Below the pieces are notes generated by a model. It was not told the origin of the DNA and did not search any database. It saw nothing but the letters and a program-made list of their open reading frames with translations. DNA of 64,000 bases, from assembly GCF_051251695.1 (NCBI RefSeq), contig NZ_JBPOEU010000009.1, positions 82,365 through 146,364 on the forward strand, in the 5' to 3' direction. A program made the translations under genes and the position numbers. Within the stretch, counting starts at the first letter, position 1, and the number at the start of each line of letters is the position of its first letter. This DNA is from Maritalea sp051251695 (GTDB lineage Bacteria > Pseudomonadota > Alphaproteobacteria > Rhizobiales > Devosiaceae). Shown here piece by piece: positions 31,001-38,063 of the stretch.

Positions 31001-31893
31001 CAGACTTTACTGAATTCTTGACCAAAGCAAGTGATGTTAACGGCGACGTTCAGATTGATCTCAACCAAACTGGTTTGGGCAATGGCGACTTGATCACCTT
31101 GAAGAATGTGACCGTCAGTCAGCTAAGTGAAGATGATTTCGACATTACCATCACACCTGCCGATCAAACACTGATTGGTGACGCTGGCAACAACACGCTT
31201 ACAGGCGACGTGGGCAATGATACCCTCATTGGCAATGGCGGTGCTGACGTGCTTGATGGTGGTGCAGGATTTGATGTTGCGTCATATGAGACGGCAAGTT
31301 CTGGTATTTACTTACACACTGGCGTTGCCAACTCTGGCACCGGCGATGCGGCTGGCGATACCTATACATCAATCGAAGGCTTCAAGGGATCTTCGCATAA
31401 TGACGAGTTCATCTTTGTTGAAGATCAAGTCTTTGTTTGGGGCGGTGCTGGAGACGACACTATTACGCTAGATGGCAATGGTGGAACGGCTGACGGTGAA
31501 GATGGTGCTGACACGATCTATGGTAGCCAAGGAGATGACGTTCTTAAAGGTGGTGCGGGCGACGATAGTCTTCATGCTTGGAGCGGCAATGATACCGTAG
31601 AAGGCGGTGCTGGAGACGATTGGCTTGTCCTAGAAGGTGGCAATGATACTATCATCTTCAAGTCAGGCGATGGCTGGGATGGCGTAAGCGATTTCCAAAC
31701 CCACAACGGGGGCGCTAATGGGGATGTCATTGAAGTTCATGGCCAAACGGCAAGTAACTTTGCTCAGCTCATAGCCAATGCCACAGAGTGGAATGGCGAC
31801 ACCTACATCAACCTCGACAATAGTGAGGGCATGACCCTTCATGGTGTGAGCTTGTCTGACCTAACATCAGACGACTTCAACTTTATTGTCTAA
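22018..31893 (+). CDS. Giant RTX protein with Hint domain and calcium-loop repeats
   Basis: A 3,291-residue secreted protein. An N-terminal domain of about 215 residues of unknown fold is followed by a complete Hint domain (Cys217 to His378-Asn379), a linker rich in Ser and Asp, and a module with VIFDLDGDGIE and FDINGDGKDNR. Then come about 26 units of 54-57 residues, each with an acidic DxDGDGxxD-type loop, and finally RTX nonapeptide blocks and a C-terminal region typical of type I secretion substrates. The TTG at 22006 is in frame, but GTG at 22018 has GGAG six bases upstream and is preferred. Secretion genes follow 6 bases downstream. Likely a large surface or exported adhesin or toxin; the Hint domain could release or anchor a part by self-cleavage. 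Confidence 0.9.
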   Translation: MDRHFVSGTWPVGAALDWYVSGRGQSVSINPNGGIYRDLKLSTLINDFQGEFENLAVGGSFEFGGGFGGAHAESINHARINLTVNDVLSANNDLKFVSFSINSVVDTYDFNLDQLGPDILSGNLGNMPRHAGTLGGEVLAILLARQDIQNGNFSVPQQYDISVGSSTENYMLMVPRSAQHSPGKANLGFADNVNAGVFQMLGAMGPGARFGDNINKCFSADTSIQLSNGTLIEIENIRVGDQVASYSESVSNGREALSSKSVVHLFENVTDIWIELSNGLTVTPGHHFLASDGSFKAIDDILGADGIVIDEVGNELKVTGEYIRYSEDTAGLYEQAEMYVAASAGSLALQPELKKGWKTYNFEVEDFHTYVAGGIRVHNMSVDFANKYDGTPVYPHMIPRHNPDTNEFENAVIWKPDPASAENQSAALKHLMEQDHDPITIPGDGPATTIASGKTVNAGTKIVANDYVYTVNGDGSITNMTTGRTTSPPTTPGSTSPVGGTQVTGSGPKVTLGTGKEVNSGTTVSQNGYDYVVNADGSTTNTTTGWTYNKDGTRSQSDSDKQSSSSNNDGGGKSSQSSSSSSRDNDSDKDSNSSSGGYDYFDAADGVWKTKPVIFDLDGDGIEIAQLNASNFFYDINGDGKDNRTAWAAAGDGVLVRDEGNDGVIELKQEIDFTSWAPSARSDLEALRMAFDSNGDGKLDAQDDDWSLFKILVTNDDGTTTLKTLAELGITSLDLISNNHQQTLSDGSNIAGTTTFTKSDGTTGVAGDVALSYDTGSYVVTQTTTNNADGSTTIENTGRRTDGSIAHNTVSTISADGNTRTISFDDDGDGVADRVRSESRVLNADGSIVETFDDFDTSETILLRREQKETSADKNTITISTDANGSGVFDVVETRTTAANGDLTVVIENRNADGSMHDRQSTTTSADGLSKTVQVELTATGGINGTKTVDTNVAADGTRTETITNYSGDGVTLAHKTSSIKTTISGDGKSRTVETDLDGDGDVDITSSSVITNNVDGSKSTTDTISNGDGSLRSMTVKSLSADGNTKTAEVDIDGDGVFDQKTVDATVVNGDGSRERTVTTTNGDQSLSSKFVESASADGKTRTISVDSDGDGNFDQIQTIVEVNGNLVDTISTYAPNGGILVNRVETTTSADGLTQTTKSDINGDGTYDTIVETTKIQLVDGGSRVTTETKNGDGTVEISKSEVTTSADGLTKYGATYANGGALPEYSFADVTGKNADGSITQVVEKHVGGAPDSTRVGPTVTEISADKLTVITKQFVEDFTDPASISTTVKSVDGSIVQTVESFSPDGTILVGKSVSEISADGLTSVTKSDANGDGTFDTILRTVKTLNDDGSVTTTQTSYAGNVETAANKNGSSVSTVSGNQLNKTTYSDADGDGQFDSKTVEQTVLNVDGSRTTTATSYNGDGTVQTGKSIATVSDDGLTKTSSVFYGADGTADLTTSQVTTLAADGSTTVTTSNFAADGSLASKSVVMSSGDGLSSSNSIDRNGDGVDDQKAVTTKNIDGSVTTEVTTYDTSGVLVSKSVQNTAANGLSSTVTNDTDGNGVTDSSTSTLTTLNADGSTIKVYSKFDVAGALLEKSTTTTSADGRTSNTTWDDAGGNSTRSQSSVLVINADGSQTNTFTEFNADGSVHDKTITQTSANGLEIHTSRDVDGDATTDQSFVQQTLGDGTIRTSKMDGVVQTASGREFGDAGGQYTTTSADGTLITIQYDSDGDGLAETQTTTLTQLNADGTTVQTVTNSSLTGGDSNAAEPVYVEATNNKTMVTTSADGRTITTQWDLDGNGTVDEHRIEDTTFAVDGSSTTLVSLFNDGVLTSKVETTKSADRTTTTIKRDSDGSGSFDEIAEKSVATNTDGSLTETTTVTNPNGSLISKTSIHTSVDGLTVTTELDPKGTGSYTEKSVSVRETFADGTDKTTKSKYDANDVLTEASVVQNNFDGSRTDISIDANGDGNTNQTKIVEASIDGSSKITKTNFDQNGVVQEVLISERSSDGLLLTTEKDENGDGVVDQTTSHTWLTNADGSREEVLEVYKVSETASDGSVSSISPVLQNKAVIKTNADGRTKVSEVDVDGDGNADEVTTTINNIDGSITTETTANAVARAVPTDSNEIRWASAVATGNPTVAAATKTTIRADGITRIVEADYDGNGTFEHKEVWKRGLDGSQIAAITDVDANGDVVASGTYTVSADGRVRTMLSDATNGGFPDTYQTWVTRIDRQDAKTTQNVADGISVPIVLVTAIGDKLAYNITGTDNNDYIIGGVLADTISGGAGDDKIDGGSGADQLFGNAGNDIFIGGDGADQIDGGDGVDLVDYSLSSDGVSVNLLAGSGSGGDAAGDSFANIESVKGSLFGDTLTGDGNSNYLDGQDGNDVVHGGAGNDVLLGGTGNDQLNGDAGADQLSGQSGNDFLDGGAGGDQMDGGTGDDTYIVDNIGDLVSEIADEGHDLVKASINYTLTANVDDLILTGTGNLNGTGNSLGNKIIGTSGNNVLSGQAGDDILVGGLGSDQLVGGDGHDIASYERATSGVFVHTGWESQNTGEAAGDTYSSIEGLIGSQFDDEMILVADGATMEGGAGNDKLTAVGSHANISGGAGDDDIYGTDGADVLDGGDGIDSIFGKNGHDNIKAGAGNDYVKAGSGKDIVDAGAGDDVVEGNGGADILIGGAGADDLKGGGGFDIASYETAQTGVVIDTSHMSSATGDAAGDWYQSIQGIKGSNHDDQITTAWNNAKLYGGAGDDTLTIAGSAGELHGDSGNDILTSGAGNNRIDGGTGADQMSGGAHNDTYVVDNAGDTVIEAHNDGYDKVEASVSHTLADNVEDLILTGTNAINGTGNDTVNTITGNDNNNILDGGIGADLLVGGMGNDTYIVDNAGDDITEHASEGADKVVSSVDYALGNNVENLDLTGSALNATGNSLANTIQGNALNNVIVGGVGNDQLTGGLGDDRFEFNVGDGSDSVLDFTVHNGTTNGDLIKIRGIAFADFTEFLTKASDVNGDVQIDLNQTGLGNGDLITLKNVTVSQLSEDDFDITITPADQTLIGDAGNNTLTGDVGNDTLIGNGGADVLDGGAGFDVASYETASSGIYLHTGVANSGTGDAAGDTYTSIEGFKGSSHNDEFIFVEDQVFVWGGAGDDTITLDGNGGTADGEDGADTIYGSQGDDVLKGGAGDDSLHAWSGNDTVEGGAGDDWLVLEGGNDTIIFKSGDGWDGVSDFQTHNGGANGDVIEVHGQTASNFAQLIANATEWNGDTYINLDNSEGMTLHGVSLSDLTSDDFNFIV
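22666..23154 (+). other. Hint (bacterial intein-like/hedgehog-type) domain of the RTX protein
   Basis: Starts at Cys in NKCFSADTSIQLSNG and ends at VHN. It contains the block-B histidine in TVTPGHHFLASDG and the C-terminal block TYNFEVEDFHTYVAGG followed by IRVHN. All residues expected for N-S acyl shift and asparagine cyclisation are present. The residue after Asn is Met, not Cys/Ser/Thr, so cleavage rather than true splicing is expected, as in bacterial intein-like domains of the second type. Confidence 0.85.
24360..28790 (+). repeat. About 26 tandem 54-57-residue calcium-loop repeats
   Basis: Each unit follows the plan SADGxTxT, then a loop such as DDDGDGVAD or DIDGDGVFD, then a second NADGS turn and a Thr-rich strand. 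The acidic loops match the EF-hand/thrombospondin type 3 pattern DxDxDGxxD. Units are divergent at the DNA level, so the array looks old rather than freshly amplified. It would form a long calcium-stiffened stalk between the Hint module and the RTX part. Confidence 0.8.
28837..31650 (+). repeat. RTX nonapeptide blocks
   Basis: Repeated GGxGxDxLx motifs, for example GGAGDDKIDGGSGADQLFG and GGTGNDQLNGDAGADQLSG, occur in about nine blocks. They alternate with two other recurring units: DTYIVDNxGD modules (three copies) and SYExAxSGV modules followed by TGxAAGDxYxSI (four copies). These are calcium-binding parallel beta-rolls that fold after export by type I secretion. Confidence 0.92.
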
Positions 31894-31899
31894 ACTAAC

Positions 31900-33660
31900 G
31901 TGACCAATAACAATTCAAACAATAAGCCTGGGCGACCAAAACTCGCCCAGGCTTTATCGCAAAACAAGTCTGCGTTCATCGGCGTTGGCATGATCAGTGC
32001 GGTAGTGAACATTTTGACCCTAACGGGGTCAATTTTCATGTTGCAGGTCTATGATCGGGTTATCCCAAGCGGCAGTGTGCCAACCCTAATTGGTCTATGC
32101 GTCATCGCGGCCATGCTTTTTGCGTTCCAAGGCATTTTCGATAATATGCGGTTGCGTATTCTGGGGCGTATCGGTCGATCTATAGACGAGCATCTGGGAA
32201 CCGCAATCTATCGATTAGCGGCTTCTACTCATCTTGGTGGAAAGCCAGTTGATGGTGGTCAGGCTCAGCAGGATTTAGATCGCGTGCGCGGTTTTATGGC
32301 CAGCATGGGGCCAATTGCTCTATTTGATGCACCATGGTTGCCGTTTTATTTAGCCATATGTTTTGTATTCCATCCACTCATCGGCATTGTGGCAACTGCG
32401 GGCGGTTTGATTTTATGCGCAATTGCGATTGCGTCTGAGGTCTTGTCCAAAGACCCGGTGCAACAATCTGCACAATCTTCTGCAAGCAGAAACGTCTACG
32501 CGCGAGAAGCGCAACAAAATGCTGAGGCGCTCAAAGTAATGGGGATGGCGCAGCCACTTTCCAAACATTGGGATATAGAAAATCAACGGTTTTTGACATC
32601 ACAAGCTGGCCTCAACGATGTGGTAGGCGGTCTTGGTAACCTGTCGAAGATACTTCGCATGATGTTGCAATCAGGCGTTTTGGCTGTTGGCGCATGGTTG
32701 GTTATCCATCAAGAAGCAACTGGCGGCATAATGATCGCTAGTTCGATCATGATGGGGCGGGCGCTAGCGCCGATTGAATTGGCAGTTTCAAACTGGAAGA
32801 ACTTTATGGGTGCAAGACAGGGGTGGGGGCGACTGTCCGCCATGCTCAACAAGTTACCTGATATTGATCAATCTCGCACTGAACTTCCTATACCAAACTC
32901 CACACTGACGATAGAGCATGTAACAGCGGCGCCACCAGGCGGGGATAAACCTACTTTGGCCAACGTTAGCTTTTCGCTTTTGGCGGGGCAAGGACTGGGT
33001 ATTATTGGCCCATCTGGTTCTGGAAAGTCTACCCTTGCAAAGGTGATGGTTGGTGCTTGGGATGTGCAGAGTGGCTCTGTGCGCTTGGATGGTGGTTCAT
33101 TGGATCAGTGGGACCCACATGCGCTAGGTGTGCATATCGGTTATTTGCCACAAACTGTTGATTTACTGTCAGGCACGATTGCTCAAAACATTGCCCGATT
33201 TGAAGAAGATGCTTCTTCTGAGGACATAATCAAGGCCGCAAAGCTCGCTGACATCCACAGCCTTGTTTTACAATTACCTGATGGATACGAGACGCAAATT
33301 GGCCATGGTGGAACACAATTATCTTCGGGCCAAAAGCAACGGGTTGCACTGGCACGCGCCCTTTACAGAGATCCGTTTTTTGTCCTGCTGGACGAGCCGA
33401 ACTCAAACTTGGACGGTGAAGGCGAGATCGCGCTTAACCAGGCGATTTCGTCAGTGCGCCAACGGGGTGGAATTGTCGTTGTTATCGCACACCGCCCGTC
33501 AATCCTTGGGCACCTTGATCAAGCCCTCATTCTTAAATCTGGGCGTATTGAACAAATGGGTACAATTGGCGAAGTGCTGGGCGGTATCGCAAGGAACAAA
33601 CTTGGCCCTACAGGCCATGAGATAAACCAAACACCCCCTCAAACGAGACCAAAACCGTGA
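31900..33660 (+). CDS. Type I secretion ABC transporter (PrsD/LapB-like)
   Basis: A 586-residue inner-membrane ABC exporter. The transmembrane domain covers roughly residues 25-310 and begins with the typical NILTLTGSIFMLQVYDRVIPSGS. The ATPase has Walker A GPSGSGKST, signature LSSGQKQRVALAR and Walker B FVLLDEPNSNLD. There is no C39 peptidase domain, so it belongs to the RTX-exporter class. It starts at GTG 31900, 6 bases after the giant RTX gene, which is its obvious substrate. No TolC gene is in the window. Confidence 0.93.
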   Translation: MTNNNSNNKPGRPKLAQALSQNKSAFIGVGMISAVVNILTLTGSIFMLQVYDRVIPSGSVPTLIGLCVIAAMLFAFQGIFDNMRLRILGRIGRSIDEHLGTAIYRLAASTHLGGKPVDGGQAQQDLDRVRGFMASMGPIALFDAPWLPFYLAICFVFHPLIGIVATAGGLILCAIAIASEVLSKDPVQQSAQSSASRNVYAREAQQNAEALKVMGMAQPLSKHWDIENQRFLTSQAGLNDVVGGLGNLSKILRMMLQSGVLAVGAWLVIHQEATGGIMIASSIMMGRALAPIELAVSNWKNFMGARQGWGRLSAMLNKLPDIDQSRTELPIPNSTLTIEHVTAAPPGGDKPTLANVSFSLLAGQGLGIIGPSGSGKSTLAKVMVGAWDVQSGSVRLDGGSLDQWDPHALGVHIGYLPQTVDLLSGTIAQNIARFEEDASSEDIIKAAKLADIHSLVLQLPDGYETQIGHGGTQLSSGQKQRVALARALYRDPFFVLLDEPNSNLDGEGEIALNQAISSVRQRGGIVVVIAHRPSILGHLDQALILKSGRIEQMGTIGEVLGGIARNKLGPTGHEINQTPPQTRPKP

Positions 33661-34946
33661 ATGCAACACCTGCTAGAAAGTCGATCCGGCGGCATTTGAT
33701 TATTGCGACTTTATTTACAACGATACTGGTTGGTGGCTTTGGTACATGGGCTGCTACGGCACCGTTGTCGGGAGCAGTGATTGCCATGGGTACTGTGGTT
33801 GTGGATAGTTATGCTAAGCCCGTCCAGCATCCTTCAGGTGGGATTGTTGCTAAGATAAATGTAACGAACGGTGACCTTGTTGAAATCGGCGACGTGTTGC
33901 TCTCGCTGGACTCGACGATCACCCGAACTGATTTGGCGATCATTGAAACACGGTTAGCAAAACTTCGCGCACAGACGGCACGATTGCAGGCAGAGCGATT
34001 AGGTCACACTGAAATAGCTACGGGCCTTGAAGCGAATTCATATAACATCTCACAAGATGCAATGGCTGCAGAGCAGTCAATTCTTGCCGCTCGACTTGCA
34101 ACCCGTATCGGTCAAAGGCAGCAATTGGAGCAACGCAAACAACAATTGCAAAAGCAGTTGGGTGGCATTCACGCACAGATCAAAGCGAAGCAAAAAGAAA
34201 TCTCACTCATAGAAGAAGATTTGCAACACGCTAAAGATCTGGTTGAAAAAGAAATTCTTTCGTCTCGGGAGTTACGTGAACGAGAGCGTGAAATGGCCAC
34301 GGCTGAGGGGCAATTGGGAGCCCTGGATGCAGACGCCGGGAAAATTGGCAACCAGATTGCGGAAGTCGAATTACAGTCGCTGCAGATCGACAGTGAGTTC
34401 CAACGTCAAGTTGCAGAAGAAGAACAAGAAATATCTTCCCAGGTTGACGAGTTATTTGAACGTGAAGTTGCGGCAAAGGATCAATTGCAACGCATCGATT
34501 TGCGCGCACCACAATCTGGTGTGGTCCATGATCTTCAAGTTCACAATAAGGGCGCGGTAATCGCGAGCGGACAAGAAGTCCTTCAAATCATACCGATCAC
34601 AGATGAACTAGTTGCCGAGCTAAAAATACAACCACAAGATATCGACCAACTCACAATTGGGCAAATCGCGGAGTTGAGATTTTCTTCATTTGACCAAGGC
34701 ACCACGCCAATTGTAAACGGACAAGTCATACAAATAGGCGCAGATCTTTCTATAGATCCACAGACTGGCATTCCTCATTATCTTGTTCGGATCATCACTT
34801 CAAAAATAGAAATGGATAAGCTGGGCGACTTAAAGCTGATCCCAGGTATGCCTGTTGAAGCATTCATAGAGACAACGCCACGTACAGCATTCTCATATGC
34901 AACAAAGCCAATTCTTGATCAACTCGCTAGAGCGTTTAAGGAGTGA
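33657..34946 (+). CDS. Type I secretion membrane-fusion protein (HlyD/PrsE-like)
   Basis: A 429-residue periplasmic adaptor. One transmembrane anchor (about residues 12-33) is followed by a biotinyl-lipoyl-like half-motif near AKINVTNGDLVEIGDVLLSLD, a long coiled coil (about 85-260) and the second lipoyl half RAPQSGVVHDLQVHNKGAVI with the HlyD beta-barrel. Its GTG start overlaps the ABC stop by four bases. It links the ABC transporter to an outer-membrane TolC-type channel. Confidence 0.93.
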   Translation: MNATPARKSIRRHLIIATLFTTILVGGFGTWAATAPLSGAVIAMGTVVVDSYAKPVQHPSGGIVAKINVTNGDLVEIGDVLLSLDSTITRTDLAIIETRLAKLRAQTARLQAERLGHTEIATGLEANSYNISQDAMAAEQSILAARLATRIGQRQQLEQRKQQLQKQLGGIHAQIKAKQKEISLIEEDLQHAKDLVEKEILSSRELREREREMATAEGQLGALDADAGKIGNQIAEVELQSLQIDSEFQRQVAEEEQEISSQVDELFEREVAAKDQLQRIDLRAPQSGVVHDLQVHNKGAVIASGQEVLQIIPITDELVAELKIQPQDIDQLTIGQIAELRFSSFDQGTTPIVNGQVIQIGADLSIDPQTGIPHYLVRIITSKIEMDKLGDLKLIPGMPVEAFIETTPRTAFSYATKPILDQLARAFKE

Positions 34947-35657
34947 GCGATCCATGCCGATTAGGTGTGTAGCATATTGCTCCTTGGCTAAACACCAATT
35001 GGTTTTCTTGCGGTAGGAATTTGTTTCACTGTAGATGAGGCAGGCATCGTTCAAGTTAGCCCCCGACGCTCGAGAGGCGAGAAATGCCATTCGAACATCA
35101 AAAACCAACCCCAGAATTCCCACCGCCTGTAAAGTCAGACAGCTTGTTTGAGTAGCCCTTCCTCAAAGAGGTTCCTTACTTGTTCTTTATTCTGGCCACA
35201 TATGCAGCTTCGGGCCAGTTAGGCCCTCTAGGCGAAGCTGATGTGAGATTACTAAATAGCTGCTACATGGATTGTCTCTGCAAAGATAAAACAAGACAGT
35301 TTGTGCAAAGCTCAAATGCGACAGTCTCAGAGCTTGAGGGCATCGGCTGACCGCAAGAGTCAAAGCCAATGTGGCAAAACCTATCAGAACATAGCATAAA
35401 CGGCGGAAATGTGTACTATTTCCATAACATGATGGTTTTGGAAAATCATGTTTGTTTTGTTGTTTTGTGTTTGAAACGTAAAAAGTGATTCACTTGGTAT
35501 ATTTGAACAATCCCCATCAATAATGGTGAGAATTGAACTATATGGCGTGTCGTTGAGATATGCCTCCATTCGAATTGTCCTTTGGATCTCGGTGCTTGTT
35601 TCTAACTGAATTTGTCAATCGGATCTGTTCATTCCACCATAATCATCGTCCATTCGC
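34947..35657. other. Non-coding interval after the secretion genes
   Basis: About 700 bases without a convincing gene. It contains an imperfect nested hairpin at 35205-35240 (CAGCTTCG pairing with CGAAGCTG, with GGCC/GGCC inside) and repeat copy B at 35261-35380. The minus strand just right of 35140 could encode KEQVRNLFEEGLLKQAV before a stop, perhaps a gene remnant. The rest is AT-rich and shows nothing I recognise. Confidence 0.6.
35261..35380. repeat. 120-bp dispersed repeat, copy B
   Basis: Second full copy of the repeat at 18195-18314, 112 of 120 bases identical by eye. Unlike copy A it is not adjacent to IS30 sequence, although both begin with the same CTRCTACATG that also flanks the complete IS30 at 41648-41657. 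Its boundaries and origin are unknown. Confidence 0.75.
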
Positions 35658-35705
35658 TTGACATAATTTGATGCCGCTGTACGAATTGTTACTTAAATGT
35701 AAACA
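35658..35705 (+). promoter_or_regulatory. Promoter of GNAT module 2 with adjacent operator-like palindrome
   Basis: TTGACA at 35658-35663, a 16-base spacer and TACGAA at 35680-35685 are followed by TGTTACTTAAATGTAAACA at 35687-35705. The block is almost identical to 38421-38468 upstream of module 3, while sequence further upstream differs. Conservation supports a real promoter; the imperfect TTAC/GTAA inverted repeat at or just after the start site could bind a repressor. Confidence 0.65.
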
Positions 35706-35742
35706 CTGTGATTTGTTGTTTTGATTTTGAGTGGGTTTTTAA

Positions 35743-36339
35743 GTGATTGATGAGTTGAGTGCTGAGGGCATGGACAACCAAGCTATGTCTGATGAGGCTG
35801 CGTTGCCAAACAGCGATATATCTACGGATAATCAAAATCAGACGGAGCCGAGCAATGGTTCGCATGGTCTGAAGATTTTTCGGGCGACGCGGCAAGAAGA
35901 GATTTTGAAAATCAAAGATATCTCACTCGAGTTTCATGGCGAAAGTCGATATGCGCATTTAGCATTTTCTGAGGAAAAGTTCATTCGCGCTTTTACCAAA
36001 GCGATCCGTAATCCGCACGACACATTGGCGATCTATGTCCAATATAGAGGCGAAACTGTTGCCGTGCTTAATGCTGGGGCAGGGGATTATTATCTTGGTG
36101 TTGGTGGGCGCATGGTGACGATTTATGTGATGTATGTTTCTGCCAAAGTGCGACACACGCTTTTGGGCGGTAAGGTCGGCGTCAAGCTTTTGCGCATTGT
36201 GTCGGATTGGGCGAAGAGCCAGCACGCCAAAGAAATTCACATTCATTCAACCTCTGGCATTGAACCAGAACGGACCGACAAGTTGCTGACCCGTATGGGG
36301 TTCAAGGTGATTGGTGGGAATTATGTGGTGGGAGTTTAG
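35743..36339 (+). CDS. GNAT-family acyltransferase, module 2
   Basis: A 198-residue GNAT-fold protein, close paralogue of module 3 and more distant from module 1. A variable acidic N-terminus of about 40 residues is followed by a nearly invariant core: IFRATRQEEILKIKDIS, FHGESRYAHLAFSEEKF, VGGRMVTIYVMYVSAKVRH, LLGGKVGVKLLR and GIEPERTDKLLTRMGFKVIGGNY. The GTG start is supported by the equal length of module 3 from its matching GTG and by a stop just upstream. Unlike modules 1 and 3, its end reads NYVVGV and no long gene starts within it. Substrate unknown. Confidence 0.82.
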   Translation: MIDELSAEGMDNQAMSDEAALPNSDISTDNQNQTEPSNGSHGLKIFRATRQEEILKIKDISLEFHGESRYAHLAFSEEKFIRAFTKAIRNPHDTLAIYVQYRGETVAVLNAGAGDYYLGVGGRMVTIYVMYVSAKVRHTLLGGKVGVKLLRIVSDWAKSQHAKEIHIHSTSGIEPERTDKLLTRMGFKVIGGNYVVGV

Positions 36340-36412
36340 CAGATGTTTGTTGAATTGATTGTCGTGACCATAGATACGCAATTGGAAGAGAATTCAAAGC
36401 GGGAGATTTCCA

Positions 36413-36751
36413 ATGGGTCACGAGTATGACCAGCATTCAAAAACTCTGTCAACAAAATGGAGGCTGATATCGTCGATTGTGCTTTGGCCCATCTCTGTCT
36501 TGTTTGTTAATTACGTTTCGTTTGTAAACGAAAAAAGACTTTTAGTTGGGGCATTGTTGATTTTCTTCGCGTTATCATCGTTCATAATACTGACTGTGGT
36601 ATCCACTTTGACCTACATCCTACACGACAAGAAAAAGGCGGATATGCCTGTGAACCCCTTTGACAAAAAATCACCAAGTATTCGGGTTCTAAACCGAAAG
36701 CCTTGGTGCTATTTTATTTTAAGAGAGGCAATTGATGACCGGACCCAATAA
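36413..36751 (+). CDS. Small membrane protein, module 2
   Basis: A 112-residue protein with two hydrophobic segments (about residues 18-36 and 43-68) and a basic cytoplasmic tail. No known domain. The ATG at 36413 follows GGGAGA. Its end overlaps the start of the Hint-domain gene by 17 bases, so the two are translationally coupled. By position it matches the small membrane proteins of modules 1 and 3, without obvious sequence similarity. Confidence 0.65.
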   Translation: MGHEYDQHSKTLSTKWRLISSIVLWPISVLFVNYVSFVNEKRLLVGALLIFFALSSFIILTVVSTLTYILHDKKKADMPVNPFDKKSPSIRVLNRKPWCYFILREAIDDRTQ

Positions 36752-38063
36752 AGTCGATTTTTCCGGCGGCGGCATTTACGGTCAAGTAGCGACTTACTAC
36801 CTGGCAACCGGCTGGGACGGTGCTGACGGGCAAGTATCTATTCGGTTTGGCCAGCAGGTTTCAGCTGGCGTTGCCGCTTCTGGTGCAGGTGGTTTCGATT
36901 TTAGCTTTTTTCCTTATACATTTGATTGGCACGTCGAAGGGGCTGTTGGGGTATCAACGCCTACAGGTATGCCGGGACCAGCGGGCGGCGCATTATACGA
37001 TTTCGTCAGCAATCAAACGACCGCTTTTGGTGGATTGGCAATTTGGAACGATTGGGCGGAAGGCGGCATATATTTAACAGTCCCTGGCAATGCTGTTACA
37101 AATCCTAGCATTATTTCAGATGCGTTTTTGGGTCCGCTCTATAATGGGAGTAAGTATTTTCACAGCGCAACGACGACAGTTGCGGAGGATTTCTTCGGTG
37201 CGCCTAATCTCGAGCAACGACTATTGCCCGGCGGACAAAATGACGCTGCATTTATGTATGAGGCGATTGCAAATGGTTGGTCGAAGGAAATAAACGACCT
37301 CAAACCTTATGCCAAAGTGCCTGAAGAATGGGTCGAGAATGATCGTGAGTTTGGTCACTTTGCTCGCGAGACCGTGACCGGGATTTACAAGGCAAAAGGC
37401 TACAGCCCAGTTGAAGCTGCTGCATTCGCTCGCTGGGATGCGACCTACAAAGCGGCTCATCTTAACGGGTTAACAGGTGAATTGAGCAATTCGCCGGTTG
37501 GTCAAAAGCACTCTCTGTTCAGCGGCCCTCAAATGACAGTAGTCACCGCAGAATATGCTGAAGCGCTTCGCGACTTGAAGGCATTGGGCCTTACCCCTCC
37601 TGACCCAAATCAAGTAAGCGTTTTTTGCTTCTCCGGCGACACCCACATCACCATGTCCGACGGCTCACGCAAACCCATTGCTGATATTGTTGTTGGCGAT
37701 GAGGTTTTGGCGTTTTCTGAGTTTGAGGATGGCGGTCGGGGTGGATTGGTGCCGCGTCGGGTGGTTAATCTTTTCCGCAGTTTAACGGATGAATGGCTTG
37801 AGTTGTCGAATGGTGTGACGGTAACGGCGGGTCATCATTTTTTGACAGTTGATGGATCGTTTGCGCCGATTTCTGAGATTTTGGAAATGCGCGACGGCAT
37901 GGTTGTGCTGGAAGATGGTTCGGTTGAGCGGCTAACAGGCAAACGGGTGGCGTTTAGCGAAGAAACGGCGGGCAATTATCCGGTGGCCAGCGAGTGGGTT
38001 GCGGGTAGTGATGGTGCTTTGGTGTCAAAGCTAGTCAGAAATGGCTCTAGGTGGGCTAATTAG
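36735..38063 (+). CDS. Hint-domain protein, module 2, ending inside the Hint domain
   Basis: A 442-residue protein. The first 297 residues form an unrecognised domain: a glycine-rich start (VDFSGGGIYGQVATYYL) then a helical part. The Hint domain begins at Cys298 in VFCFSGDTHITMSDGS and has the histidine motif TVTAGHHFLTVDGS. After SEWVAGSDGA the frame runs into unrelated residues and stops, so the C-terminal FHTYxAxxxxVHN block of the RTX copy is missing. N-terminal cleavage chemistry could survive, Asn cyclisation cannot. Directly downstream lies a decayed piece of the dispersed repeat, hinting at truncation by rearrangement. Confidence 0.78.
   Translation: MTGPNKVDFSGGGIYGQVATYYLATGWDGADGQVSIRFGQQVSAGVAASGAGGFDFSFFPYTFDWHVEGAVGVSTPTGMPGPAGGALYDFVSNQTTAFGGLAIWNDWAEGGIYLTVPGNAVTNPSIISDAFLGPLYNGSKYFHSATTTVAEDFFGAPNLEQRLLPGGQNDAAFMYEAIANGWSKEINDLKPYAKVPEEWVENDREFGHFARETVTGIYKAKGYSPVEAAAFARWDATYKAAHLNGLTGELSNSPVGQKHSLFSGPQMTVVTAEYAEALRDLKALGLTPPDPNQVSVFCFSGDTHITMSDGSRKPIADIVVGDEVLAFSEFEDGGRGGLVPRRVVNLFRSLTDEWLELSNGVTVTAGHHFLTVDGSFAPISEILEMRDGMVVLEDGSVERLTGKRVAFSEETAGNYPVASEWVAGSDGALVSKLVRNGSRWAN

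Noticed and set aside
28837..31650. CRISPR-like or satellite DNA in the RTX region
   Set aside because: The periodicity is 9 codons and protein-coding; spacers and repeats of CRISPR type are absent.
24337..31893. Many minus-strand open frames within the RTX gene
   Set aside because: They are by-products of the repetitive Asp/Gly/Thr-rich plus-strand coding sequence and show no family features or ribosome-binding sites.
35211..35230. Integron attC-like core (GTTAGGC) inside the hairpin
   Set aside because: Only one core site is present and no second matching site or integrase gene was seen; the hairpin lacks attC layout.
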